Shown here in pieces: positions 1 through 6,151 of a stretch of 7,893 nucleotides of DNA. The notes under the pieces are model-generated. The model saw nothing but the letters and a program-made list of their open reading frames with translations, did no database searches and was not told the DNA's origin. Made by a program: the position numbers and the translations under genes. Within the stretch, counting starts at the first letter, position 1. Each line of letters opens with the position of its first letter. This stretch comes from RBG-16-42-24 sp964396785 (lineage in GTDB: Bacteria; Patescibacteriota; Microgenomatia; UBA8517): contig CAYNFU010000032.1 in NCBI GenBank assembly GCA_964396785.1, forward strand, positions 1-7,893, read 5' to 3'.

Positions 1-2
1 CG

Positions 3-71
3 CCCGGGGGCGAAATTGACCTAACACAGGTTGAAAGTAGCCCCCTTAACATCTCTTGTATACTTATATAG
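3..71 (+). CDS. Possible 3' end of an upstream gene (partial)
   Basis: A frame open from the left edge reads PGGEIDLTQVESSPLN and ends at TAG 69-71. Its stop shares one base with the GTG at 71, the same 1-nt overlap geometry as the TAATG junction at 1229-1233. About 22 codons without a stop is not significant by chance, and no family is recognisable. A minus-strand frame starting at ATG 52-50 and running off the left edge is also open, so the direction of the neighbour cannot be settled here. The call rests on the overlap geometry only. Confidence 0.25.
   Translation, partial: PGGEIDLTQVESSPLNISCILI
59..64 (+). promoter_or_regulatory. -10 element of the dehydrogenase-like gene, leaderless arrangement
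   Basis: TATACT is followed by exactly 6 nt (TATATA) and then GTG at 71. This spacing is seen at five other genes in the window and places the transcription start at or next to the first codon. No good -35 is visible at 16-18 bp. The TG at 57-58 directly abuts the hexamer, so it is not a canonical TGn extension. Confidence 0.5.
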
Positions 72-1231
72 TGAGAAGTTTATTGATCTTTCTTCTAATA
101 GTATTAGTTGCACTCGCTGGCGGCTACTTCTTTATTAAAAACAAGTTAGGCATTAATCCCCAGGTTGCAGTATCACTTCTTAATCCACCCCAAACTGAAG
201 TCATTAAATTAGGACCTCAAGGTGAGGATTTACCATTTCCTTTGACAGTTCCCGAAGGCTATCATATCGGCGTTTTTGCACGCCTTGAAGGTGCCCTTCC
301 CAGAGCCCTCGCCATTGATCCTGCCGGAGTACTATTTGCCTCGGTTCCAGCGAGGGGAAGGATTTTGGCATTTCCGGATAAGGATAAAGACGGCATTGCA
401 GATAGTGTCAAGACAATTCTTTCTGGACTCAATAGCCCCCACGGAATTACCTTTCTCGAAGACAACCTGTATGTTGCCGAGACCGATAGGGTGGTTAAGT
501 ATGAGTACGACCAGGAATCCTATTTAACGGGGAGGCAAGAGACTCTTTTTACACTCCCCGGGGGTGGGAGGCATTTTTCCCGAACAATACGAATAATCGG
601 AGGAAAACTCTACACTTCAGTCGGTTCTTCCTGTGATACATGTCGTGAGGGAGATGAAAAAAGGGCAGCTCTTTTGGTTTCGGATTTGGACGGCAAAAAT
701 TTACGGGTTTTTGCCAAAGGCTTAAGAAATACGGTCTTTTTTACCCAAGGAGAGGGTGGAGCAATTTGGGGAACCGATATGGGAAGGGACTTTTTGGGGG
801 ATAGTCTCCCTCCTGAGGATATAAATATTATTGAGGATGGGAAAGACTACGGATGGCCCTTTTGCTATGGAGATAAAATTAGGGATTCTAAATTTGAACC
901 AGGCCAAAATCTTGATTACTGTTCGGGAACAACTCCGCCGGTGTTTTCTCTCCCAGCCCACGTTGCCCCTTTGGGTTTGACCTTCATGGAAGGAGATCTA
1001 TTAGTTTCTCTTCATGGATCTTGGAATTCGAGTACTCCTGTAGGATACAAAGTTGTGAGACTCAATGTTGAAGGACGAAATGTTTCGAATATGGAAGATT
1101 TTATTACAGGGTTTATTAATGGCAGTAGCGTATCGGGAAGGCCGGTTGACTTGATTGTTGACGGGGACGGAAGGCTGTTTGTTTCGGACGATAAGGCGGG
1201 ACTAATTTATGTGGTGACTAAGGCCGAATAA
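71..1231 (+). CDS. Membrane-anchored sorbosone/glucose dehydrogenase-family beta-propeller protein
   Basis: The protein is probably an extracytoplasmic six-bladed beta-propeller of the PQQ-type glucose/sorbosone dehydrogenase family, which oxidises sugars or aldoses. I favour GTG 71 (386 aa) over TTG 56 because a -10 lies exactly 6 nt upstream and the upstream frame stops at 71. The N-terminus is one hydrophobic anchor (about residues 3-22 from GTG 71). The propeller follows, with family-like segments: SPHGITF with LYVAET, a Ca-loop-like DKDKDGIAD, RHFSRTIR, a long acidic loop ending DYGWPFCYG, HVAPLGLTF, GSWNSS and GRPVDL with DGRLFVSD near the C-terminus. Cysteines in SSCDTC and in CYG/DYC suggest disulfides, consistent with export. 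The stop overlaps the uppP start by one base (TAATG), so the two are probably co-translated. The fold is confident. PQQ use and substrate are inferred, and no PQQ synthesis gene is in view. Confidence 0.85.
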   Translation: MRSLLIFLLIVLVALAGGYFFIKNKLGINPQVAVSLLNPPQTEVIKLGPQGEDLPFPLTVPEGYHIGVFARLEGALPRALAIDPAGVLFASVPARGRILAFPDKDKDGIADSVKTILSGLNSPHGITFLEDNLYVAETDRVVKYEYDQESYLTGRQETLFTLPGGGRHFSRTIRIIGGKLYTSVGSSCDTCREGDEKRAALLVSDLDGKNLRVFAKGLRNTVFFTQGEGGAIWGTDMGRDFLGDSLPPEDINIIEDGKDYGWPFCYGDKIRDSKFEPGQNLDYCSGTTPPVFSLPAHVAPLGLTFMEGDLLVSLHGSWNSSTPVGYKVVRLNVEGRNVSNMEDFITGFINGSSVSGRPVDLIVDGDGRLFVSDDKAGLIYVVTKAE

Positions 1232-1968
1232 TGAATATAATTTATGCGGCTTTCTTGGGTCTTGTTCAGGGCCTCACCGAATTTCTTCCAGTTTCCTCAT
1301 CGGGACACCTGGTTTTAGCCCAAAGCCTGATTCCGGGATTCACCCAGCCGGGGGTGCTATTTGACGTGGTCTTACACTTCGGGACAACTTTTGCCGTTTT
1401 ATATTATTTTGCAAGAAGAATTCTCAGCTTAGACAGGAAATATTTAACCCTTTTGGCAGTAGGAACGATTCCGGCGGCCTTGGTTGGATATTTTTTTCAA
1501 AATGCACTTGAGGGAATGTTTGGAAATGTTTCCTGGGTGGCAATTGAGCTAATTATTACCGGAATACTTAATCTTGCAATTGACAAGATGCCAGGTGGTG
1601 AAAAGGGAATTTCTATTAAGAACTCTTTCCTCGTAGGGGTCGCACAGGCGGTAGCAATTATCCCGGGAATTTCTCGTTCGGGGGCAACCATATTCACGGG
1701 AGTTAGTTTGGGAGTCAGTAAAAGGCAAGCGGCCGAATTTTCGTTTCTTTTATCCGTCCCGGCAATTCTGGGTGCAAATTTACTTCAAATTATTACCCAC
1801 GGATTTGATAATGGCATACCGGCCGCTTCTTATTTAGTAGGACTTATCGTTTCTTTCTTAGTGGGACTGATTTCTATAAAGTTAGTTTTTAAGTTCTTGC
1901 AAGAGGGAAAGTTCAAAATCTTCGGAATCTATAGCATCCTCTTGGGAGTATTGGTTTTAATTATCTAA
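1231..1968 (+). CDS. uppP: Undecaprenyl-diphosphatase UppP (BacA family)
   Basis: An integral membrane enzyme that removes a phosphate from undecaprenyl diphosphate, regenerating the carrier for peptidoglycan and other envelope polymers; overexpression of the family gives bacitracin resistance. The signature motifs are intact: QGLTEFLPVSSSGHL at residues 13-27 (E17, the SSS run at 22-24, H26), LHFGT with H49, and IIPGISRSGATI with R149. At 245 residues it is a little shorter than the roughly 270 of the E. coli protein, but both halves of the inverted-repeat fold and about seven or eight hydrophobic segments are present. The start overlaps the previous stop (TAATG). A weak Shine-Dalgarno-like AAGG lies 7 nt upstream and there is no -10 at the leaderless spacing, so expression is probably coupled to the upstream gene. 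Its 3' end overlaps the convergent kinase gene by 8 bp. Confidence 0.96.
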   Translation: MNIIYAAFLGLVQGLTEFLPVSSSGHLVLAQSLIPGFTQPGVLFDVVLHFGTTFAVLYYFARRILSLDRKYLTLLAVGTIPAALVGYFFQNALEGMFGNVSWVAIELIITGILNLAIDKMPGGEKGISIKNSFLVGVAQAVAIIPGISRSGATIFTGVSLGVSKRQAAEFSFLLSVPAILGANLLQIITHGFDNGIPAASYLVGLIVSFLVGLISIKLVFKFLQEGKFKIFGIYSILLGVLVLII

Positions 1969-2329
1969 AGTATCCCAAAAGCTTTGGAAGAAAAAGTATC
2001 ACCCCAACAAAGACCGAGGTGATTGCCGAAATAAGAACTGCCGCGGCCATTACGTCTTTTGCCTTTTTAGCAAGAGGATGTACTTCGGGGTTTATGAGGT
2101 TAACCATGTCTTCAAGGGAAGTATTGATAAACTCAACTACCAAGACAAAAGAGATTGTAAATAGGAGTAGCAACCATTCGCTGGACGAAAATCCCAAAAA
2201 TCCCGCAAGAATTAAAACCAAAATCGCAATCGCAAAGTGGATTTTAAAATTGGGTTCTTCTTGGAAAGCTGTCTTTATTCCCTCTATAGCATACTGGATA
2301 CTTTTAAGAAACGAAGTTTGCGAACCCAT
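1961..2329 (-). CDS. dgkA: DgkA-family lipid kinase, probable undecaprenol kinase
   Basis: A small three-helix membrane kinase of 122 aa. Family residues are present: FQEEPNFKIH at 22-31, EFINTSLE at 66-73 (E66, N69 and E73 matching the catalytic and metal-binding Glu/Asn set), and AKKAKDVMAAAV at 87-98 with K91 and D92. Hydrophobic spans are near residues 33-48, 52-66 and 95-115. The pattern (YAIEGIKTAF, then SSSEW, then PEVHPLAKKAKD) resembles, from memory, Gram-positive DgkA enzymes, which phosphorylate undecaprenol rather than diacylglycerol. Placement beside uppP favours a role supplying undecaprenyl phosphate. The gene is convergent with uppP, overlapping 8 bp, and divergent from the L,D-transpeptidase gene. 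A perfect TATAAT lies 6 nt before its ATG. The family is very sure; the lipid substrate is inferred. Confidence 0.94.
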   Translation of the reverse strand: MGSQTSFLKSIQYAIEGIKTAFQEEPNFKIHFAIAILVLILAGFLGFSSSEWLLLLFTISFVLVVEFINTSLEDMVNLINPEVHPLAKKAKDVMAAAVLISAITSVFVGVILFLPKLLGYFR

Positions 2330-2335
2330 ATTTAG

Positions 2336-2341
2336 ATTATA
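2336..2341 (-). promoter_or_regulatory. -10 element of dgkA, leaderless arrangement
   Basis: On the minus strand TATAAT is followed by CTAAAT (6 nt) and the ATG of the kinase gene. It is a perfect -10 with no convincing -35 and no Shine-Dalgarno sequence. It forms half of a divergent promoter pair with the transpeptidase promoter in a 56-bp spacer. Confidence 0.65.
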
Positions 2342-2370
2342 GGCGAGAGTTCAAAGGAAGGCTAGTATTA

Positions 2371-2379
2371 TGGTAGGAT
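2371..2379 (+). promoter_or_regulatory. Extended -10 of the L,D-transpeptidase operon, leaderless arrangement
   Basis: TGG-TAGGAT is a TGn-extended -10 that keeps the key T1, A2, A5 and T6 bases. It ends 6 nt before the ATG at 2386. Supported mainly by the spacing shared with other genes in the window. Confidence 0.5.
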
Positions 2380-2385
2380 TAACTA

Positions 2386-3066
2386 ATGGCAAAAAGGAAA
2401 CTCTTTTCTCCGTTTCTAATACTCCTTCTTGCGGCAATACTTTTTGCCATAAGTATTTTAATAGGTTCCACACGAAAGACCGCCAGAACCGCAATGGCCT
2501 GTACTACTCAAAACTTCTCGGGAAACTTTGAGCCAATTGAAAATCTTGCGATTTTTGAGGGAAGAAGATTTGGTGTACCCAAGGAGATTGCCTTAACCGA
2601 AACAAAACCCATTTTGGGGGTAACTGCAAACTCCGAGCGCTACATCGAAGTTGACCTTTCCGAACAAAAACTAAGGGCCTGGGACGGCACAACTCTCTTC
2701 CTTGAGAGTCCGGTCTCATCGGGTCTCCCCTGGTGGCCTACGCCCCAGGGAGAGTTTAGGATTTGGGTGAAATTAAGGTACACCAGAATGGAAGGTGGGG
2801 AGGGACGAAATTACTATAACCTTCCCAATGTTCCTTTTACAATGTATTTTTCCAATGACCAGGTTCCAAGCTGGAGGGGTTATGGACTTCACGGAGCCTA
2901 TTGGCACAATGATTTTGGACGCACTCGTTCACATGGATGTGTAAACTTGCCCATACCTGTTGCCGAGCAACTCTACTTCTGGGTGACCCCGACGCTTCCT
3001 GATGGGAAAAATTCGGTATATTCCTCTGAGGACAATCTCGGGACGCGTATAATCATTCATGAGTGA
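2386..3066 (+). CDS. L,D-transpeptidase, YkuD domain, membrane-anchored
   Basis: A periplasmic or extracytoplasmic enzyme that forms 3-3 crosslinks in peptidoglycan or attaches proteins to it, through a catalytic cysteine. Residues 7-27 form a hydrophobic signal anchor. The YkuD domain runs from about residue 85 to the C-terminus at 226. It contains RYIEVDLSEQKLRAW, TPQGEF at 119-124, NLPNVPFTMYF, and the signature H169-G170 followed by S182-H183-G184-C185-V186-N187, with C185 as nucleophile and H183 and H169 assisting. There is no LysM or other binding domain, so this is a minimal single-domain form. The gene overlaps the following PAP2 gene by 8 nt in another frame, indicating one transcript. 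Neighbouring undecaprenyl-phosphate enzymes fit an envelope role. Confidence 0.95.
   Translation: MAKRKLFSPFLILLLAAILFAISILIGSTRKTARTAMACTTQNFSGNFEPIENLAIFEGRRFGVPKEIALTETKPILGVTANSERYIEVDLSEQKLRAWDGTTLFLESPVSSGLPWWPTPQGEFRIWVKLRYTRMEGGEGRNYYNLPNVPFTMYFSNDQVPSWRGYGLHGAYWHNDFGRTRSHGCVNLPIPVAEQLYFWVTPTLPDGKNSVYSSEDNLGTRIIIHE
3048..3053 (+). promoter_or_regulatory. Possible internal -10 for the PAP2 gene
   Basis: A perfect TATAAT inside the last codons of the transpeptidase gene lies 5 nt before the ATG at 3059, one base off the spacing at other genes here. It could give the PAP2 gene its own leaderless transcript. It also encodes the residues RIII, so chance is possible. Confidence 0.3.
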
Positions 3067-3529
3067 GAGCATAGTTACATTCCTGGCGAGCTTTCTTATT
3101 TGGGTAATGTTTTTTGGGGTTTTAGTTCTTTGGCTCATCGACGGTCGTATCAAAAAAGAGGTGGCACTCCACGCAATATTGGCGAGCGTTTTGGCTTGGA
3201 TTCTAGCTGAGATGATTAAAAATCTACTTCCGTCAATTCGCCCTTTCAATGTAAATGGTCTAACTCCCCTTACTCTCACAGTCCCCATTGGCGGGGCTTT
3301 CCCGTCTGGCCATGCGGCTTCGGCCTTTGCAGCTTCCACTTCTATATTTCTTCACAAAAAAGGGCTCGGCATAATTTTCCTATTGGCTGCGCTAGGGGTT
3401 GGGGTTGGGCGAGTCCTTTCAAACGTGCATTTTCCCTTAGATATAGTCGGCGGGGGAGTTTTAGGCATATTATCTGCAATTTTAATCAAAAGGACCCACC
3501 TTTTTGGGCTTTTGAAAAAGAAGAAATAA
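3059..3529 (+). CDS. PAP2-family membrane phosphatase
   Basis: A 156-aa integral membrane lipid phosphatase of the phosphatidic-acid-phosphatase type 2 superfamily. All three catalytic motifs are intact: K54-N-L-L-P-S-I-R61-P62 (KxxxxxxRP), P82-S83-G84-H85, and R118-V-L-S-N-V-H124 with D128. Hydrophobic spans lie near residues 5-27, 36-52, 83-97, 103-119 and 126-143, and the C-terminus is a lysine run. Small PAP2 proteins include BcrC-type undecaprenyl-diphosphate phosphatases and phosphatidylglycerophosphate phosphatases; motifs alone cannot separate these. Nearby uppP and dgkA make an undecaprenyl-diphosphate substrate plausible. It starts inside the transpeptidase gene (8-nt overlap) and is probably co-transcribed with it. 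Confidence 0.93.
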   Translation: MSESIVTFLASFLIWVMFFGVLVLWLIDGRIKKEVALHAILASVLAWILAEMIKNLLPSIRPFNVNGLTPLTLTVPIGGAFPSGHAASAFAASTSIFLHKKGLGIIFLLAALGVGVGRVLSNVHFPLDIVGGGVLGILSAILIKRTHLFGLLKKKK

Positions 3530-3533
3530 GGTC

Positions 3534-3562
3534 TTGACATTTAGCAGTTGGCTTGTTAGACT
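3534..3562 (+). promoter_or_regulatory. lon promoter (housekeeping sigma type)
   Basis: A perfect -35 TTGACA (3534-3539), a 17-bp spacer and -10 TAGACT (3557-3562) preceded by TGT, giving an extended -10. The predicted start is near 3569, leaving a leader of about 12 nt before ATG 3581. It is the only promoter in the window with a consensus -35, and the only protein-gene promoter not at the leaderless distance. Confidence 0.85.
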
Positions 3563-3567
3563 GCTAA
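3541..3567 (+). promoter_or_regulatory. CIRCE-like inverted repeat, probable HrcA operator
   Basis: TTAGCAGTT-N9-GACTGCTAA has the 9-9-9 geometry of CIRCE (TTAGCACTC-N9-GAGTGCTAA) and matches 15 of its 18 arm positions. The inner 8 bp of the arms, TTAGCAGT and ACTGCTAA, are perfectly complementary. It starts one base after the -35 and covers the -10, so a bound repressor would block RNA polymerase. HrcA-CIRCE control of chaperone and protease genes is established; that HrcA binds this variant is inferred. Confidence 0.7.
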
Positions 3568-3580
3568 CAACTTTAGAGAA

Positions 3581-6013
3581 ATGAAGGAAGAAAGTAAAAA
3601 CGTAATAAGGCGCGTACCGATTGTCGCAATCCGCGGCTCGGTCGTATTTCCCCACACCGACGCCATACTCTCCTTCGGGAGACCCAAGTCAGTTACGGCC
3701 GTAAATACAGCCTTTCAGGAAGACAGGGTAATTGCGATATTTACCCAAAAAGACCCAAGAACCGCGGACCCCTCGGAGAACGATCTATACCAAATTGGTA
3801 CAATTGCCACCATAACCCAGATGATGACTACGGAGGGTGAAATTCATTCATTAGTCCGCGGTCAGGCAAGAATAAAACTAGTCGAAATAATGGCGAGAGA
3901 ACCGTTTCTTTTAGGGAAAGTCGAGGAGGTTCCAGAATCCTCCGAATCCACGCCCGAAGTAATAGCTACGGCCAAAAAGATTTCAGAGAATTTTAGACGA
4001 GCGGTTAATTTTGGAAAGCAGGCAGAAATTACTGCTGTGATGAAGATCATTTCGGGTACCGTTGACCCCGTTGAAATCGTCAATCAGGTAGCTTCACTTC
4101 TTGAAATGAAAGTTACCGACAAGCAGAAGCTTCTTGAAATGAATTCGGTGGCCCAAAGAGCCGAGAAAACCCTGGAACACCTTCTTCATGAGGTTAATGT
4201 TTTTGATTTGGAAAAGACCATTTCTACAAAAACCCAAAAAAGGTTTGAGGATCAGATGAGAAAAGCCATGCTCAGGGAGAAAAAAAGAACCATTGAAGAA
4301 GAATTGGGGGAAGAGGAAGGGGAGCTCGACGCGGATGAGATGAGCGAATATAAGACCAAAATAAAGGACGCCAAAATGCCCGAGGATGTAAGAAAGCGGG
4401 CAGAAAAAGAACTCAAGCGCCTGATGCTCATGTCTCCCCACAACCCCGAAGGGGCTTACATTCGAAATTATCTCGATTGGCTGGTCGAAATGCCATGGGG
4501 CAACATGTCACCCAATAACGTATCCATAACAAAAGCGGCCAAGACTCTTGAGGAAGACCATTACGGAATTAAGAAAGCTAAGGAAAGAATTTTGGAGTTT
4601 TTGGCTGTAATGAAGATCAAAAAAGAAGCAACCAAGAAGAAAGATACGCCGGATAGTGGAGAGTCCCAACCCACGATACTTTCCTTCATTGGGCCGCCCG
4701 GTGTCGGAAAAACTTCAATTGGCAAATCAATCGCCAAGGCGCTCGGTAGGAAGTTTGTCAGGGTTTCTCTAGGGGGAATTCGGGACGAGGCAGAAATTAG
4801 GGGCCATAGACGAACTTATGTCGGAGCCCTTCCCGGAAGAATCATTCAGGGAATAAAAAATGCGGGTACCCGAAATCCGGTATTTATGCTCGATGAGATT
4901 GATAAAGTAGGAATTGACTTTAGGGGAGACCCATCAAGCGCCCTCCTTGAAGCACTGGATCCGGAACAAAACAAGGAATTCTCCGACCACTACCTGGAGG
5001 TTCCTTTTGACCTTTCGGAAGTCATGTTTATTTGTACTGGAAATATTCTTGAAACAATACCTCCAGCGCTACGAGATAGGATGGAAATACTTAGATTTCC
5101 GGGCTACACGGAGGATGAAAAACTTGCAATTGCCAAAGGTTTCCTTTGGCCAAAGCAGTTGAGGCTCCACGGACTCGAGAGTAAAAAATTATCGCTCACC
5201 GATGAGGCAATAAGAGAAATCATAAATCGCTATACCAGGGAAGCCGGAGTTAGAGAGGTTGAAAGGAACCTGGCAACTATTTTGAGAAAAGTAGCAAGAC
5301 TTGCTGCCGAGGGAAAAAGATATCAAAAGAAGCTTGGAATTGACGATATCCACAAATTCTTGGGACCCCAGAAATTCTCCTCACTGATTGCCGAAAAAAC
5401 CGACGAGGTTGGAATGTCAACGGGACTTGCCGTAACGGAGGCTGGTGGAGAAATTCTATTTATTGAAATTGCCCTAATGCCGGGAAAAGGAAAATTAACG
5501 CTCACCGGACAACTTGGGGAGGTTATGCAGGAATCTGCCAAGGCGGCTTTCACTTGGGCCAAGTCCCACTATCAGGATTTGGGATTGAAGCGTGATTTTG
5601 CGGCAAATTTGGACGTCCACGTCCACGTACCCCAGGGGGCGGTTCCCAAGGATGGCCCATCCGCTGGAATTGCCATGACGACAGCCTTAGTTTCTGCATT
5701 AACAGGTTTACCAGTAAGAAGAAATGTAGGAATGACGGGAGAAGTTACCTTAAGAGGAAGAGTTCTTGAGATTGGTGGGGTAAAGGAAAAAGTTATTGCT
5801 GGACACAGGGCGGGACTCAAAACTATTATATTGCCCAAGGATAACCAGAAAGATCTAGAAGACATTCCGGACGCAGTCAAAAAAGACATAAAGTTTGTCT
5901 TTGCAACCAGGCTCCATGAAGTATTGGAAGTTGCAATGAAGAATTGGCCTCCAAAATCCGCCACAAAACCTCAAAAAGTTGTTCCCTTCCCGACCCTCTT
6001 AGCCGCTAATTAG
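3581..6013 (+). CDS. lon: ATP-dependent Lon protease
   Basis: A cytoplasmic AAA+ serine protease of 810 aa that degrades misfolded and some regulatory proteins; full length for the LonA class. In order: the N-terminal substrate domain (about 10-205); a charged coiled-coil linker (about 210-285); the AAA+ module with Walker A GPPGVGKTS at 371-379, Walker B VFMLDE ending D438-E439, and arginine-finger region ALRDR at 496-500; then the protease domain from about 605. The catalytic dyad is S694 in PKDGPSAG and K737 in GGVKEKVIAG, with the 43-residue spacing seen in E. coli Lon. A lysine-rich stretch before Walker A (about 346-364) looks like a small linker insertion. ATG 3581 follows a consensus promoter and CIRCE-like operator, so the gene is probably stress-induced and monocistronic. 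No strong Shine-Dalgarno is visible. Confidence 0.98.
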   Translation: MKEESKNVIRRVPIVAIRGSVVFPHTDAILSFGRPKSVTAVNTAFQEDRVIAIFTQKDPRTADPSENDLYQIGTIATITQMMTTEGEIHSLVRGQARIKLVEIMAREPFLLGKVEEVPESSESTPEVIATAKKISENFRRAVNFGKQAEITAVMKIISGTVDPVEIVNQVASLLEMKVTDKQKLLEMNSVAQRAEKTLEHLLHEVNVFDLEKTISTKTQKRFEDQMRKAMLREKKRTIEEELGEEEGELDADEMSEYKTKIKDAKMPEDVRKRAEKELKRLMLMSPHNPEGAYIRNYLDWLVEMPWGNMSPNNVSITKAAKTLEEDHYGIKKAKERILEFLAVMKIKKEATKKKDTPDSGESQPTILSFIGPPGVGKTSIGKSIAKALGRKFVRVSLGGIRDEAEIRGHRRTYVGALPGRIIQGIKNAGTRNPVFMLDEIDKVGIDFRGDPSSALLEALDPEQNKEFSDHYLEVPFDLSEVMFICTGNILETIPPALRDRMEILRFPGYTEDEKLAIAKGFLWPKQLRLHGLESKKLSLTDEAIREIINRYTREAGVREVERNLATILRKVARLAAEGKRYQKKLGIDDIHKFLGPQKFSSLIAEKTDEVGMSTGLAVTEAGGEILFIEIALMPGKGKLTLTGQLGEVMQESAKAAFTWAKSHYQDLGLKRDFAANLDVHVHVPQGAVPKDGPSAGIAMTTALVSALTGLPVRRNVGMTGEVTLRGRVLEIGGVKEKVIAGHRAGLKTIILPKDNQKDLEDIPDAVKKDIKFVFATRLHEVLEVAMKNWPPKSATKPQKVVPFPTLLAAN

Positions 6014-6030
6014 TTTTTCAGCCTCAAATC

Positions 6031-6039
6031 TGATAAAAT
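6031..6039 (+). promoter_or_regulatory. Extended -10 of the tRNA-Glu gene
   Basis: TGA-TAAAAT ends 10 nt before the tRNA 5' end. Upstream, TTTTTCAGCCTCAAA (6014-6028) resembles the TTTTTAGCCTC block in front of the promoters at 6626 and 7020, so the tRNA and the small-gene modules share one promoter style. Confidence 0.65.
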
Positions 6040-6049
6040 AGGACCTTGC

Positions 6050-6122
6050 GGCCCCATCGTCTAGTGGTCCAGGACACTAGGTTCTCATCCTAGAAACCAG
6101 GGTTCGAGTCCCTGTGGGGTCA
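6050..6122 (+). tRNA. tRNA-Glu, anticodon CTC
   Basis: A 73-nt cloverleaf. The acceptor stem is GGCCCCA (6050-6056) with TGGGGTC (6115-6121), including one G-U pair, and the discriminator is A6122. The anticodon stem CTAGG/CCTAG encloses loop TTCTCAT with CTC at 6084-6086, which reads GAG. The T arm is CAGGG-TTCGAGT-CCCTG (6098-6114). The D arm, with CGTCTAGTGG, is typical of tRNA-Glu. CCA is not encoded: the bases after the discriminator are CCG, so the tail must be added enzymatically. Fragments resembling its 3' end recur downstream. Confidence 0.96.
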
Positions 6123-6136
6123 CCGGTTACCTCAAG

Positions 6137-6145
6137 TGATATAAT
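6137..6145 (+). promoter_or_regulatory. Extended -10 of the 115-aa gene, leaderless arrangement
   Basis: TGA-TATAAT is a perfect extended -10. Six nt (CCTCAA) separate it from ATG 6152. It lies 15 nt after the tRNA 3' end, and CCTCAAGTGATATA is shared with the promoter at 7020. Confidence 0.75.
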
Positions 6146-6151
6146 CCTCAA

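Noticed and set aside
1..52. Minus-strand gene starting at ATG 52-50 and leaving the left edge
   Set aside because: Only 17 codons are visible, with no -10 at the spacing used elsewhere. It competes with the plus-strand frame ending at 71, which has better junction geometry.
2019..2342. Plus-strand open frame of 107 codons
   Set aside because: Antisense to the dgkA gene, which carries all family residues.
4094..4441. Minus-strand open frame of 115 codons inside lon
   Set aside because: Entirely antisense to a well-conserved Lon coding region, with no recognisable domain.
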